DNA of 64,000 bases, from contig NZ_WFLI01000012.1 of NCBI RefSeq assembly GCF_009208555.1, forward strand, positions 1-64,000, written 5' to 3'. Position numbers and translations under genes: made by a program. Shown here one piece after another: positions 54,733 through 63,994 of this stretch (position 1 is the first letter of the stretch; the number at the start of each line of letters is the position of its first letter). The notes below the pieces were generated by a model. That model did no database searches, had not been told where the DNA came from, and saw nothing but the letters and a program-made list of their open reading frames with translations. Source of the DNA: Janthinobacterium violaceinigrum (lineage in GTDB: Bacteria; Pseudomonadota; Gammaproteobacteria; Burkholderiales; Burkholderiaceae_D).

Positions 54733-55346
54733 AATCCGTGCTGAAAGCCAGCACGCCCGTGGCGCGTCCACGCCTGCAACTGCGCCTGCCGCCGCGCCTG
54801 AGGTGGGAAGCGCAACGGCTGTGGCGTACTTTGGGCTGGCCCAGCGCCATCGGCGCGGCCTGCCTGGCGCTGGCCGCCTTCGCCATGCAGCAAGGCGATG
54901 CGCTGGCTGCGCGCCAGCAGCAACTGGCCGCGCAACTGGCCGCAGCGGCGAAACAGTCGGTGCAGCCGCCGACCGCCATCGCGCTCGATGCCGACGCCGA
55001 CGCCGACAGCCTGGCCGCTTTCCACGCCTACCTGCCCGCGCATGACAGCATTCCCGAGCAGCTGAAAACCTTGCTGGAGGTGGCGCAGAAGAGCGGGGTC
55101 ACCCTGGCCAAGGCGGACTACAAGCCGCAGGAAGATGGCAATACGGCCTTCCTGCGCTACCAGATCACCCTGCCCGTGAAGGCCGAATACACGCAGCTGC
55201 AAACGTTCATCGTCGACGCCTTGCAGGAGCTGCCCACCCTGACGCTCGACTCCGTGCTCTTCAAGCGCGAGCAGATCGAAGCGGGCGAGATCGACGCCCG
55301 CATCCAGTTCATCCTGCTGGTGAAGAAGCCGGAGGTACGCCGATGA
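54720..55346 (+). CDS. PilO/GspM-like bitopic assembly protein
   Basis: 208 aa. One span at about 40-57 (SAIGAACLALAAFAM), a coiled-coil stretch (ALAARQQQLAAQLAAAAKQS) and a ferredoxin-like domain (about 105-205, KSGVTLAKADYKPQEDG ... YTQLQTFIVDALQELP). It is the expected partner of the PilN-like protein, forming the inner-membrane alignment complex. It overlaps both neighbours. Confidence 0.7.
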   Translation: MAAIKSVLKASTPVARPRLQLRLPPRLRWEAQRLWRTLGWPSAIGAACLALAAFAMQQGDALAARQQQLAAQLAAAAKQSVQPPTAIALDADADADSLAAFHAYLPAHDSIPEQLKTLLEVAQKSGVTLAKADYKPQEDGNTAFLRYQITLPVKAEYTQLQTFIVDALQELPTLTLDSVLFKREQIEAGEIDARIQFILLVKKPEVRR

Positions 55347-55882
55347 AAAAAGCCGTACTGGGAGGCGCCGCCGTGGCCACTTTGCTGGCCGCCCTCTTCG
55401 CGCCCGAGGACGAAGGCAGCATCGTGGGGCCGGCCACCGCCACCACGCGCCAGGTGGAGCGGGTGGCGCCAGCGACCGTGCTTCCCGATGCCGCCGCGCC
55501 GGCGCCTGGCCGCCCGCTGGCGATCCATCCGCGGCGCGCGCTCGACGATGACGAAGCGGCTACCCTGTTTGCCAAGCAAAGCTGGCAGCCCGATACGCCG
55601 AAAAAGATCATGCTCGACCAGCAGGCGGCGCAGGCCACGCTCACCGTCGCCGCCGTCGACGCGAATGCACCGCCGCCCTTGCCGTTCCAGTTCCTCGGCC
55701 GCTTCGTCGACGAAGGCAAGGCTGCCTACTTCCTGCAAACGGGCGACCGCAACGTGGTGGCGCGTCCCGGCGACACGCTCGAAGAGCGCTACCGCTTCGA
55801 CGGCGTGGTACAGGGCGCACTGCAATTTACCTATCTGCCGCTCAACCAGAAACAGACACTCGCCGTAGGGGACCTCAATTGA
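55343..55882 (+). CDS. PilP/GspC-like periplasmic linker protein
   Basis: 179 aa. One short N-terminal hydrophobic stretch (AVLGGAAVATLLAALFA), a Pro/Ala-rich linker, then a small beta domain (about 110-178: PLPFQFLGRFVDEGKAAYFL, GDTLEERYRFDGV) of the HR type that contacts secretins. This matches PilP or GspC in role. It overlaps the secretin gene by four bases. From memory, genes in this position are often given a generic secretion system X name. Confidence 0.65.
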   Translation: MKKAVLGGAAVATLLAALFAPEDEGSIVGPATATTRQVERVAPATVLPDAAAPAPGRPLAIHPRRALDDDEAATLFAKQSWQPDTPKKIMLDQQAAQATLTVAAVDANAPPPLPFQFLGRFVDEGKAAYFLQTGDRNVVARPGDTLEERYRFDGVVQGALQFTYLPLNQKQTLAVGDLN

Positions 55883-57783
55883 AACGACGCGCACCACGTA
55901 CTATCATCACCCTGCTCCCGCTGCTGTCCCTGCTGGCCGCCTGCGCCGGCAACCAGGCCTACAACGACGGCCAGGCCATGCTGGGCGCCGGCCGCACGGA
56001 ACAGGGCCTGGCCCTGCTGGAACAGGCGGCGCAAGCCGAGCCGACCAACGCCAAGTACCGCATCGCCGTCACGAACGGCAGGATGCGCGCGCTGAACAAC
56101 CTGAATGGCCGCGCCGAGGCGCTGCGCCAGCAGGGCAACCTGCCCGGGGCGCAAGCGCTGTACCGGCAGGCCCTGGCGCTGGACGCCAGCAACGACGTGG
56201 CGCAGCGTGGCCTGGACGGCCTGGCGCAGGATGAGCGGCATCGCAAGCTGGTGCAGGAAGCGCAGGCCAGCTACCAGCGCGGCGGCGAAGCGAATGTCGC
56301 GCAGGCGCAGGAAGCCTTGCGCCAGGTACTGCAGGAACGCCCCGCACAGCGCGAGGCGCTGGCCCTGAAAAGCCGCATCGGCGACGAGCAGGCAAAGGCG
56401 CGGCCGGCCGGCGGCAAGCTGGCGGCCGCCTACCGCAAACCCGTGACCCTCGAATTTCGCGACGCGCCGCTGCGCTCCGTGTTCGATCTTCTCAGCAAGG
56501 TATCGGGCCTGAACTTCGTCTTCGACAAGGAAGTCGACCCGGCCCTGCGCGCCACCATTTCCGTGCGCGACACCAGCATCGAGGAAGCCATCGCCATGCT
56601 GCTGGGCGCCAACCAGCTCGAACAGAGCGTCACCAGCGACAAGTCGATCACGATCTACCCGAACACGCCGCAAAAGGTGAAGGATTACCAGCAGCTGGTG
56701 GTGCGCACCTTCTTCCTCGCCAATGCGGACGTCAAGACGGTGGCGTTTTCCATCAAGACCCTGCTCAAGGCCAAGGACGTCGTCACCGACGAGCGCCTGG
56801 GCATCATCATGCTGCGCGATACGCCGGAAATGGTGCGCATGGCCGAGCGCATCATCAACGTGCAGGACCTGGCCGACCCGGAAGTGATGCTGGAGGTGGA
56901 AGTGCTGGAAGTGAAGCGCACGCGCCTAATGGAACTGGGCGTACGCTGGCCGGACCAGGCCAGCCTCACGCTGGCCGGCGTCGGCACGGGATTGGGCGGC
57001 CTGAAGGTGGCCGATCTGCACCGCATCAATGGCGACAACATCAACCTGGCCATCGGCGGCGTGACGCTCAACGCCAACAAGACCGATAGCGACAGCAATA
57101 TCCTGGCCAACCCGCGCATCCGCGTGCGCAACAAGGAAAAGGCCAAGATTCTCATCGGCGACCGCGTGCCCGTCATTACCGTCACGACGAATAACGGCGT
57201 CAGTTCCGACAGCGTCAACTACATCGACGTGGGCCTGAAGCTCGACGTCGAGCCGAACGTCTACCTGGACGACGAAGTGGCCATCAAGATCAACCTGGAA
57301 GTGTCGAACGTCGTCAAGGAAGTGATCAGCAAGACGGGTACGCAGGCTTACCAGATAGGCACGCGCAGCGCCTCCACGGTGCTGCGCCTGAAGGATGGCG
57401 AAACGCAGGTACTGGCGGGCCTGATCAGCGACGAAGACCGGGGCACGGCCAACAAGGTGCCCGGCGTGGGCGAACTGCCCGTGCTGAACCGCCTGTTCGG
57501 CAGCCAGAAGGACGACGCCATGCGCAGCGAAATCGTGCTGTCGATTACGCCGCGCCTGCTGCGCAGCATCCGCCGCCCCGACCTGATGACGGCCGAATTC
57601 AATTCCGGCACCGAGGCCTCCGTGGGCGGACGCGCCAGCGTGGGCGGCAGCCCCGAATCCGTCGCCGCACCCGAGCAGGCCGCCCCGCGCAGCGGCTCGC
57701 CCATGACGGGCGGCGACGAAGCGCCCGCCGCCGGCGACAAGGCCGGCGCCACGCCATCGGCCACGGTCAAGGGCGGCCAGTGA
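55879..57783 (+). CDS. GspD/PilQ-family secretin lipoprotein with N-terminal TPR
   Basis: 634 aa. Lipobox LSLLAACAG (Cys about 22). Residues 25-150 are TPR-like helices (YRQALALDASNDVAQRGL). Then come an N0-type domain (about 190-250: VTLEFRDAPLRSVFDLLSKVSGLNFVFD), N1 (about 275-345) and the secretin ring region (about 380-570: SDSNILANPRIRVRNKEKAKILIGDRVPVIT, VLAGLISDE). The C-terminal 55 residues are a Gly/Ala/Pro-rich tail. TPR plus secretin in one chain is seen in MshL-like and related systems. It is the outer-membrane gate of this machine. Confidence 0.92.
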   Translation: MKRRAPRTIITLLPLLSLLAACAGNQAYNDGQAMLGAGRTEQGLALLEQAAQAEPTNAKYRIAVTNGRMRALNNLNGRAEALRQQGNLPGAQALYRQALALDASNDVAQRGLDGLAQDERHRKLVQEAQASYQRGGEANVAQAQEALRQVLQERPAQREALALKSRIGDEQAKARPAGGKLAAAYRKPVTLEFRDAPLRSVFDLLSKVSGLNFVFDKEVDPALRATISVRDTSIEEAIAMLLGANQLEQSVTSDKSITIYPNTPQKVKDYQQLVVRTFFLANADVKTVAFSIKTLLKAKDVVTDERLGIIMLRDTPEMVRMAERIINVQDLADPEVMLEVEVLEVKRTRLMELGVRWPDQASLTLAGVGTGLGGLKVADLHRINGDNINLAIGGVTLNANKTDSDSNILANPRIRVRNKEKAKILIGDRVPVITVTTNNGVSSDSVNYIDVGLKLDVEPNVYLDDEVAIKINLEVSNVVKEVISKTGTQAYQIGTRSASTVLRLKDGETQVLAGLISDEDRGTANKVPGVGELPVLNRLFGSQKDDAMRSEIVLSITPRLLRSIRRPDLMTAEFNSGTEASVGGRASVGGSPESVAAPEQAAPRSGSPMTGGDEAPAAGDKAGATPSATVKGGQ

Positions 57784-57791
57784 GGTGGGCC

Positions 57792-58262
57792 ATGAAACAG
57801 CAGGGCTTTACCTTCATCGAACTGATGATCACCCTGGCGATCATGGCCACCCTGGCCACGGTCGCCGTGCCGATGGCGCAGGTGGCGCAGCAAAGGGCGA
57901 AGGAACATGAATTGCGCAGCGCCCTGATCGAGATGCGCGAAGCCATCGATGCCTACAAGCGCGCCTCGGACAATGGCCGCATCAAGCTGTCGCTGGGCGC
58001 TTCCGGCTATCCGAAAAAACTCGAGGAACTGGTCGAGGGCGTGCCCGACCAGCGCAGCCCGTCGAAACAGAACATCTATTTCCTGCGCCGCCTGCCGCGC
58101 GACCCGTTCCAGCCCAGGGAGACTGGCAGCGCGGCCGACAGCTGGAGCAAGCGCGCCTATGCCTCGCCGCCCGACAATCCCAACGAAGGCGAGGACGTGT
58201 TCGACGTCGCCTCGCGCTCGACCAAGGTGGGCCTGAACGGCGTGCCGCTCAATCAATGGTGA
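57792..58262 (+). CDS. Pseudopilin, GspG-like
   Basis: 156 aa. Prepilin signal MKQQ-G-FTFIELMITLAIMATLATVAVP with Glu at mature position 5. The C-terminal part (KLEELVEGVPDQ, YFLRRLPRDPFQP) is the GspG calcium-loop type fold. It overlaps the next pilin gene by seven bases. It needs a prepilin peptidase, none of which is in the window. Confidence 0.88.
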   Translation: MKQQGFTFIELMITLAIMATLATVAVPMAQVAQQRAKEHELRSALIEMREAIDAYKRASDNGRIKLSLGASGYPKKLEELVEGVPDQRSPSKQNIYFLRRLPRDPFQPRETGSAADSWSKRAYASPPDNPNEGEDVFDVASRSTKVGLNGVPLNQW

Positions 58263-58651
58263 CCGACATGTCCTACCCGTCCTTGCGGCGTGGCTTTACG
58301 CTGGTCGAACTGCTGGTGGTGCTGGCGATCATCTCGCTGCTGCTGACGATCGCCATTCCCCGCTATTTCGGCTCGGTGGAAAAATCCAAGGAAGTGGCGC
58401 TGAAGGAAAACCTGCAGGTGCTCAGGAGCGGCCTCGATAAATACTATGCCGACAAGGGCGAGTACCCGGCCGCGCTGGCCGACCTGGTGACCCACCACTA
58501 CTTCCGCAGCGTGCCCTTGGACCCCGTCACGGAGTCCGCCGCCACCTGGCAATTGATCCCGTCGCCCAATGGCGAGATCGGCGGCGTGGCCGACGTGCGC
58601 AGCGGCGCCAAGGGCAAGACGCGCGAGGGCATCCCCTTTGAGCAGCTCTAG
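58256..58651 (+). CDS. Second pseudopilin, GspG-like
   Basis: 131 aa. Prepilin signal RR-G-FTLVELLVVLAIISLLLTIAIPRYF with Glu 5. The C-terminal half is short (YYADKGEYPAALADLV). The ATG at 58256 overlaps the preceding stop; an ATG at 58268 is an alternative. The signal is closer to the canonical GspG/PilA form than that of the first pseudopilin. Confidence 0.88.
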   Translation: MVTDMSYPSLRRGFTLVELLVVLAIISLLLTIAIPRYFGSVEKSKEVALKENLQVLRSGLDKYYADKGEYPAALADLVTHHYFRSVPLDPVTESAATWQLIPSPNGEIGGVADVRSGAKGKTREGIPFEQL

Positions 58652-59174
58652 CTTTCTGCCCCGCGCACGGGGCTTCGCGTATATCTGGACCCTGATGCTG
58701 GTGGCCTTCATGGGCGTGGGCCTGGTGCTGGCCAGCGAGCTGCTTGCCACTGCCGCGCGGCGCGAAAAAGAGCGCGAGCTGCTGTTCATCGGCCATGAAT
58801 TCCGCAACGCGCTGGGCCGCTATTACGACAGCACGCCGGGCGATGGCCGCCCCCGTTATCCCCTGACCTTGCAGGAGCTGCTGCGCGACCCGCGCTACGC
58901 CAACGCCCGGTGGCATCTGCGCCGCCTGTACGCCGACCCCGTCACGGGCAAGGCGGAATGGGGCCTGCTGCGGCAGGAGGGCCGCATCGTCGGCATCCAT
59001 TCGCTGTCGCCGCAGCTGCCTATCAAGCAGGACAACTTCCTCGACGAAGACGCCAGTCTGCGCCGCAAGCAGCGCTACGCGGACTGGCAATTCACGTATC
59101 CGCATGACCTGGTGCTGGCCCAGCCCGATGCCGCCGGCGGCGCGCCCGGACTCAAGCCGAAAGGCGCGAACTGA
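58638..59174 (+). CDS. Third, divergent pseudopilin-like protein
   Basis: 178 aa if started at TTG 58638, which has GAGGGC eight bases upstream and overlaps the preceding gene; no ATG lies near. The N-terminus RARGFAYIWTLMLVAFMGVGLVLASELL has the Gly-Phe junction and hydrophobic stretch of a prepilin but lacks Glu at position 5. The rest (GRYYDSTPGD, YPLTLQELLRDPRYANARWHLRRLYADPVTG) recalls minor pseudopilins. It could be a minor tip subunit, as GspK also lacks Glu 5. Confidence 0.7.
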   Translation: MSSSSFLPRARGFAYIWTLMLVAFMGVGLVLASELLATAARREKERELLFIGHEFRNALGRYYDSTPGDGRPRYPLTLQELLRDPRYANARWHLRRLYADPVTGKAEWGLLRQEGRIVGIHSLSPQLPIKQDNFLDEDASLRRKQRYADWQFTYPHDLVLAQPDAAGGAPGLKPKGAN

Positions 59175-59232
59175 TATCATGCGGCCTTTCGGCATCACGC
59201 ATCGACATCACGCATCGTACAAAGGAGCAGGC

Positions 59233-60456
59233 ATGAGCATAGGTGGCACTTCCATCGAACAGGCATTGGCATCGCTGTCGGACATGACGTCCGGCATGGT
59301 CGCCATCGGCAAGGACGAACATGCGCAGCGCATCGCCAAGGCACAAGCCTTCATGCGCAAACAGGGCATCGCCGCGATCTACCTGAACGCGGGCGCCAAC
59401 CTCACCTATTTCACGGGCACCAAGTGGTATGCCAGCGAACGCATGGTGGGCGCCATCCTGCCGGCCAGCGGAGAACTCGAATACATCGCCCCCGCCTTCG
59501 AAGAAAGCACCCTGACGGGTTTCATGGTCATCGAGGGCAAGGTCAATTGCTGGGAAGAACATGAAAGCCCGTACCAGCTGTTCGTCGACGCGCTGGCGCG
59601 CATGGGCATAGCCCAGGATGCGGCCGCACCGCCGCGCGTGGGCATCTGCGAAAGCGCCGCCTTCTTCATCTATGACGGCATCCGGCCGCTGGCTCCCGGC
59701 TACGCACTGGAAAATGCGCGCGCCGTCACCGCCTACTGCCGCAGCCGCAAGTCCGCCGCAGAAATCGCCCTGATGCAGCGCGTGATGGACATGACCCTGG
59801 CCGTGCACGTGGCCACGGCCAGCATGCTGCATGAAGGCATCACGACCGTGGAAGTGGAAGAATTCATCCAGCGCGCGCATCGCAAGGTGGGAGCGCCCCG
59901 CTCGTACTTCTGCATCGTGCTGTTCGGCGAAGCGACGGCCTATCCGCATGGCGTCAACTACGTGCAAACGCTGAAGGCGGGCGACACGGTGCTGATCGAC
60001 ACGGGCTGCCAGGTGATGAACTACATCTCCGACATCACGCGCACCTATGTGTTTGGCGCCATCAGCGCGCGTCAGCGCAGCGTGTGGAACAGCGAAAAGG
60101 CGGCGCAGGCCGCGGCGTTTTCCGCCGCACAGCTGGGCGTGCCCTGCGGCGACGTGGACCGCGCGGCGCGCATCTCTTTGGCGTCGGACGGCTTTGGCCC
60201 CGGCTACAAGCTGCCCGGCCTGCCGCACCGCACGGGCCACGGCATCGGCCTCGATATCCACGAATGGCCTTACCTGGTGGGTAACGACACGACGCCGCTC
60301 GACGTGGGCATGTGCTTCTCGAACGAGCCGATGATCTGCATCCCCGGCGAATTCGGCATCCGCCATGAAGACCATTTCTACATGACGGAAAACGGTCCGC
60401 GCTGGTTCACCCAGCCGGCGCACAGCATCGACGATCCGTTCGGGCTGCAGGCGTAG
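59233..60456 (+). CDS. M24-family metallopeptidase (Xaa-Pro peptidase type)
   Basis: 407 aa, cytoplasmic. The N-terminal creatinase-type domain is about 40-175. The pita-bread domain has the metal ligands in order: LIDTG (Asp), DITRTY (Asp), GHGIGLDIHEWP (His), CFSNEPMI (Glu) and IRHEDHF (Glu). The set is complete, so it should be active. The start at 59233 has AAGGAG upstream. It lies 58 bp after the secretion genes and may be read with them, but its role there is unclear. Xaa-Pro specificity is family-level inference. Confidence 0.93.
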   Translation: MSIGGTSIEQALASLSDMTSGMVAIGKDEHAQRIAKAQAFMRKQGIAAIYLNAGANLTYFTGTKWYASERMVGAILPASGELEYIAPAFEESTLTGFMVIEGKVNCWEEHESPYQLFVDALARMGIAQDAAAPPRVGICESAAFFIYDGIRPLAPGYALENARAVTAYCRSRKSAAEIALMQRVMDMTLAVHVATASMLHEGITTVEVEEFIQRAHRKVGAPRSYFCIVLFGEATAYPHGVNYVQTLKAGDTVLIDTGCQVMNYISDITRTYVFGAISARQRSVWNSEKAAQAAAFSAAQLGVPCGDVDRAARISLASDGFGPGYKLPGLPHRTGHGIGLDIHEWPYLVGNDTTPLDVGMCFSNEPMICIPGEFGIRHEDHFYMTENGPRWFTQPAHSIDDPFGLQA

Positions 60457-60462
60457 TCCAGG

Positions 60463-60490
60463 TGCTGGATTACGCTGTGCTAATCCAGCC
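60463..60490. repeat. REP-like hairpin between convergent genes
   Basis: GCTGGATTA-N8-TAATCCAGC forms a 9-bp stem, and a related GTAGGTCGGATTAGCG lies at 60514-60529 inside the chemoreceptor gene. Such TAATCC/GGATTA palindromes resemble dispersed repeats of proteobacterial genomes. It may also end both transcripts. Confidence 0.5.
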
Positions 60491-62085
60491 TACCTCTTCG
60501 CCAACGCCAGCAAGGTAGGTCGGATTAGCGGGGCCGAGGCGCCTCGCGCGTAGTCCGGCACGGCGCCGCCCTGCGCCAGCTTGAAGACGGCCAGCGCCGT
60601 GCCCAGCTGCACGGCCTGTTCCTGCAGCGATTCTGCCGCTGCCGACGCCTGTTCCACCAGCGCGGAGTTCTGCTGCGTCATCTGGTCCATGCTGCCGATG
60701 GCCACGCCGATATCGCCGATGCCGGCGCTTTGCGCCTGGCTCGCTGCGCTGATCTCGGCCATGATGTCGGCCACTTTTTTCACGGAATCGACGATCTGCC
60801 CCATGGTCAGCCCCGCCTCGTCGACCAGCTTCGAGCCGACATTCACCTTGGCCACCGAATCGCCGATCAATTGCTTGATCTCGCGCGCCGCCGCCGCGCT
60901 GCGCTGCGCCAGGTTGCGCACTTCGGACGCCACCACGGCAAAACCCCGTCCCTGCTCGCCCGCGCGCGCAGCCTCCACGGCCGCATTCAGGGCCAGGATA
61001 TTCGTCTGGAAGGCGATGCCGTCGATGACGCCAATGATATCGACGATGCGCCTGGATGAATCGTTGATCTCGCCCATGGTGCTCACCACCTGGCTGACCA
61101 CCTGCCCGCCCTTGACCGCCACCACCGACGCCGACACCACCAGTTCGTGCGCCTGCCCTGCATTGGCGGCGTTGTCGCGCACGGTGCTGGTGAGGCTGTC
61201 CATGCTGCGCGCTGTCTGATCCAGGCTGCCCGCCTGCGATTCCGTACGCGCGGCCAGGTCCGCATTGCCCTGGGCGATTTCCGCGCTGGCCACCTGGATG
61301 GTCTCGGCCGACGCCTTGATATCGGAGACCATGCCACCGAGCTTGGCGCGCATGTCCTTCAGCGCCGCCAGCAGGCTGTCCTGGTCGCCCGCCTCCGTCA
61401 CGATATGCATGGACAGGTCGCCGTCGGCCACGGCGCGCGCGATCTGGCGCGCGTATTCGGGTTCGCCGCCCAGCTGCTGCCAGATGGCGCGCACGACGAA
61501 GTGCGATACGGCCACCAGGCAGACGATGACGGCCAGCGCCACGGCGATGCTGGTATTGAGCGCATTGCGCACATTGGCCGCGCTGCGTTCTATGCCCTGC
61601 TTGAACTGCACTTGCGCCTGTTCGTTGGTCTTCGCCAGGTCGGCGTTGAGCACCGCCAGCGCACCCTGCATGCGCGCCACGGTCGCCTGCGGATCGCCTT
61701 CCTCCATTTCCAGCATGATGCGCGCCGCGCTCAGCGCCGGCGCATAGTAGGCATCGAATTCCTTGGCCAGGCGCTGGCCCTGCTCGCGCTGGCCGGGGAT
61801 CGCCGCAAAATCGCCCAGTTTGGCGCGCAGCTTGACGGCCTGGCCGCCAACTTGGCCGATACGCTCCTTGTCGCCTTCGCTGACGGCATCGCGCAGGGCG
61901 TCGCCGACGGCGGCCACGTCCAGGGTCAGCGACTTGGCCATGTCGAGCACGGGATAGTCGGCACTTTCGGTGGCGTGGATGGAATTGAGCGTGGCCGTGG
62001 ACAGATAGGCGCTGACGGCCAGTCCCAGTCCGAAAATCACGGCCGAGACGACAGGCAGCGCCCATATCTTGCGTTTGATGCTCAT
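60490..62085 (-). CDS. Methyl-accepting chemotaxis protein
   Basis: 531 aa. First span about 8-30, periplasmic four-helix domain to about 185, second span about 188-208, HAMP, then the signalling domain. The hairpin tip [42 protein letters not shown] is fully conserved. There is no C-terminal CheB/CheR pentapeptide. Its last residues ([12 protein letters not shown]) come from a REP-like repeat. It is the third gene after the porin and PstS-like genes. Confidence 0.95.
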   Translation of the reverse strand: MSIKRKIWALPVVSAVIFGLGLAVSAYLSTATLNSIHATESADYPVLDMAKSLTLDVAAVGDALRDAVSEGDKERIGQVGGQAVKLRAKLGDFAAIPGQREQGQRLAKEFDAYYAPALSAARIMLEMEEGDPQATVARMQGALAVLNADLAKTNEQAQVQFKQGIERSAANVRNALNTSIAVALAVIVCLVAVSHFVVRAIWQQLGGEPEYARQIARAVADGDLSMHIVTEAGDQDSLLAALKDMRAKLGGMVSDIKASAETIQVASAEIAQGNADLAARTESQAGSLDQTARSMDSLTSTVRDNAANAGQAHELVVSASVVAVKGGQVVSQVVSTMGEINDSSRRIVDIIGVIDGIAFQTNILALNAAVEAARAGEQGRGFAVVASEVRNLAQRSAAAAREIKQLIGDSVAKVNVGSKLVDEAGLTMGQIVDSVKKVADIMAEISAASQAQSAGIGDIGVAIGSMDQMTQQNSALVEQASAAAESLQEQAVQLGTALAVFKLAQGGAVPDYARGASAPLIRPTLLALAKR

Positions 62086-62146
62086 TGCTGTCTCCTGATG
62101 TTGATCGATTGTCGGGCCGCCGCATGGCGTGCGGCCCGAGCCGGCT

Positions 62147-62554
62147 TTATGGCGCCGTCAGCACCACTTTGACGGTGCCGTCGACGGCACTCTTTTCGAT
62201 ATAGCCGATGGCTTTCGGATCGGCCGCAACGGCCTTCTTCACGTCCGCGCTATTGGCCACTTCCTTCGGCAAGGTCGCCTTGCCCGTGAAGACCAGCTTG
62301 GACCACAGGGCCTTCGCCTGCGACGGCTCCTTGTCTGTCACCTTCTTGTAGAACTCGGCGCGCACGGGGGCACTTTCCGGCTGGTCGATCGGCGTCATGG
62401 CCGTCGATTTACCGAGGAAAAACTGCGCCACCTGTTCATTCGTCATGGCGCCGGCGGCGCTCTTCGGATTGACCACCACGACCACTTCGGCCATGGCAGG
62501 AACGGCGGTCGACAGTGCCAGCAAGGCAGCCACATTTGCAATAAATGGTTTCAT
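62147..62554 (-). CDS. Short PstS-like periplasmic substrate-binding protein
   Basis: 135 aa. Signal peptide [22 protein letters not shown]. The rest resembles the first domain of phosphate-binding proteins ([60 protein letters not shown]). It is much shorter than PstS (about 340 aa), so it may bind a ligand without serving an ABC pump. GAGGAG lies seven bases before the ATG. It lies ten bases after the porin gene. Confidence 0.88.
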   Translation of the reverse strand: MKPFIANVAALLALSTAVPAMAEVVVVVNPKSAAGAMTNEQVAQFFLGKSTAMTPIDQPESAPVRAEFYKKVTDKEPSQAKALWSKLVFTGKATLPKEVANSADVKKAVAADPKAIGYIEKSAVDGTVKVVLTAP

Positions 62555-62564
62555 GCGGCGCTCC

Positions 62565-63827
62565 TCAGAAAACGAAATCGATGGCGGCGGCAGCCACCGT
62601 GACGGGACCATGGAAGCCTGGCTTGGCTTGCACGAACAGGCCCGGGCCATTCTTCGGCTTGATACGGTCGATCTGCACCTTCAGGGCGGCCGAACGGTGG
62701 AAGTCCCAGCGCACGCCGATGCTGTCCGTCGACTGCTCCAGCTGGTTGCGCATATAGGCCAGGGTATCGACGCCGGCCGACAGGGCGCGCAGGGTCGGCG
62801 TGCAGGCGGCCGGATAGCCGGCAGGACAGGCGGCAGGCACGGTGTTGTTCACGCGGCCATCGGCCTTCAGGCTGGCGTGGCTGTAGTACGGCAGAAAAGC
62901 GCCCATGCGATAGCCGCCCATAACGTACCACGAGGTGCTGTCGCTGACATAGCTGTCCGTCTTGCGCTTCGCATATTCCGACTGCACCAGCACGTTGTTC
63001 CAGTCCAGGCCCAGGCCCACGGACGTGAACGATGCCTTCTTGTCCTTCACTTCCAGCGCATCGGCCAGGGCGCCCAGCTGGGCGATCCTGTAGCCGCTGC
63101 CAGCCGCGCGCAGGCTGCCCATCAAGGTATTCAGGCTGGGCGAATCGTTGATCGTCAGCCTGGTCTCGGCCCGGCCGAAGCGCACGGTGACGGGGCCATG
63201 CTCGGCCACCACGTTGAGGGCGACGATGGACTTGCCTTCCACCTGCACGGTCGAATCGGGACCCGTGGCCAGGGTGGCCTTGGTGCGGCCCAGCGCCAGC
63301 TGCGTGGTGATGCTGGTATCGCCCGCGCTGAACTGGTAGGTGCCGTCGATGCCGTCGATGCTGTTGAGGGGAACCTGCGAATACATTTCGCCGGGCGGGC
63401 GCAGCATGGTGTTCGCATAGCCCACGTTGCGGTAATCGGAAATCATGAAGACGGGCAGGCCCATGCGGCCGACGCGCACACTGAAGCTGTCCGACACCTT
63501 GGCCTTGGCGAAGGCCCACGCCAGCTCCGCGCCGAAATCATCCTCGCCATCCTTGCGCGCCAGTCCCTGCACGGTGGCCGACAGCCACGGGTTGACGGTG
63601 ACATTGGCCTGCAAGCCCAGGTTGGAATCGACACCCGTGCGCGCAGTGCGGCCGGCGCCGGCAGCCTGGTTCGGGCGCACAAACTGCGCGTTGTCGGTAT
63701 CGGCCATGGTCAGGGCGGCACTGCCGTAACCGCTGATCTTGACGGCGGGGCCGATGGCCTCTTCGGCATAGGCATGGCTGATGGCCAGGGGCATGGCCAG
63801 CAGGAAAATCAGGACGTGTTTATTCAT
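62565..63827 (-). CDS. Outer-membrane porin-like protein
   Basis: 420 aa. Signal peptide MNKHVLIFLLAMPLAISHAYA. Amphipathic strands throughout (ISGYGSAALTMADT ... FSVRVGRMGLPVFMISDYRN ... AYMRNQLEQSTDSIGVRWDF) and a terminal Phe (AAAIDFVF) mark a beta-barrel. No close family was recognised. It is first in the operon with the PstS-like protein and the chemoreceptor. Confidence 0.8.
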   Translation of the reverse strand: MNKHVLIFLLAMPLAISHAYAEEAIGPAVKISGYGSAALTMADTDNAQFVRPNQAAGAGRTARTGVDSNLGLQANVTVNPWLSATVQGLARKDGEDDFGAELAWAFAKAKVSDSFSVRVGRMGLPVFMISDYRNVGYANTMLRPPGEMYSQVPLNSIDGIDGTYQFSAGDTSITTQLALGRTKATLATGPDSTVQVEGKSIVALNVVAEHGPVTVRFGRAETRLTINDSPSLNTLMGSLRAAGSGYRIAQLGALADALEVKDKKASFTSVGLGLDWNNVLVQSEYAKRKTDSYVSDSTSWYVMGGYRMGAFLPYYSHASLKADGRVNNTVPAACPAGYPAACTPTLRALSAGVDTLAYMRNQLEQSTDSIGVRWDFHRSAALKVQIDRIKPKNGPGLFVQAKPGFHGPVTVAAAAIDFVF

Positions 63828-63891
63828 AGTAATTAAATACCCGTAGCGGTGAACATTAATCGTGGAGTGGACTCGAGGTCGATGGCTCACC

Positions 63892-63994
63892 GGCCGTGAA
63901 AGGCCGGGTCCGTTTTTTCGCGCCGCCATCGCCTTGGGCGTGTATGGCGGCGTGACCAGTGAGTAAAACCATGCTACAGAGAAAAGGTTTTACT
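63892..63994. other. Three consecutive hairpins at the right edge
   Basis: CCGGCC-GTGAAA-GGCCGG with a T6 run four bases on; CGCCGCCAT ... ATGGCGGCG (63921-63952), with an inner CGCC/GGCG; and AGTAAAACC-N15-GGTTTTACT (63962-63994). No gene was seen in 63828-64000. The first could be a terminator for plus-strand transcripts; the last may be an operator. Confidence 0.5.
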
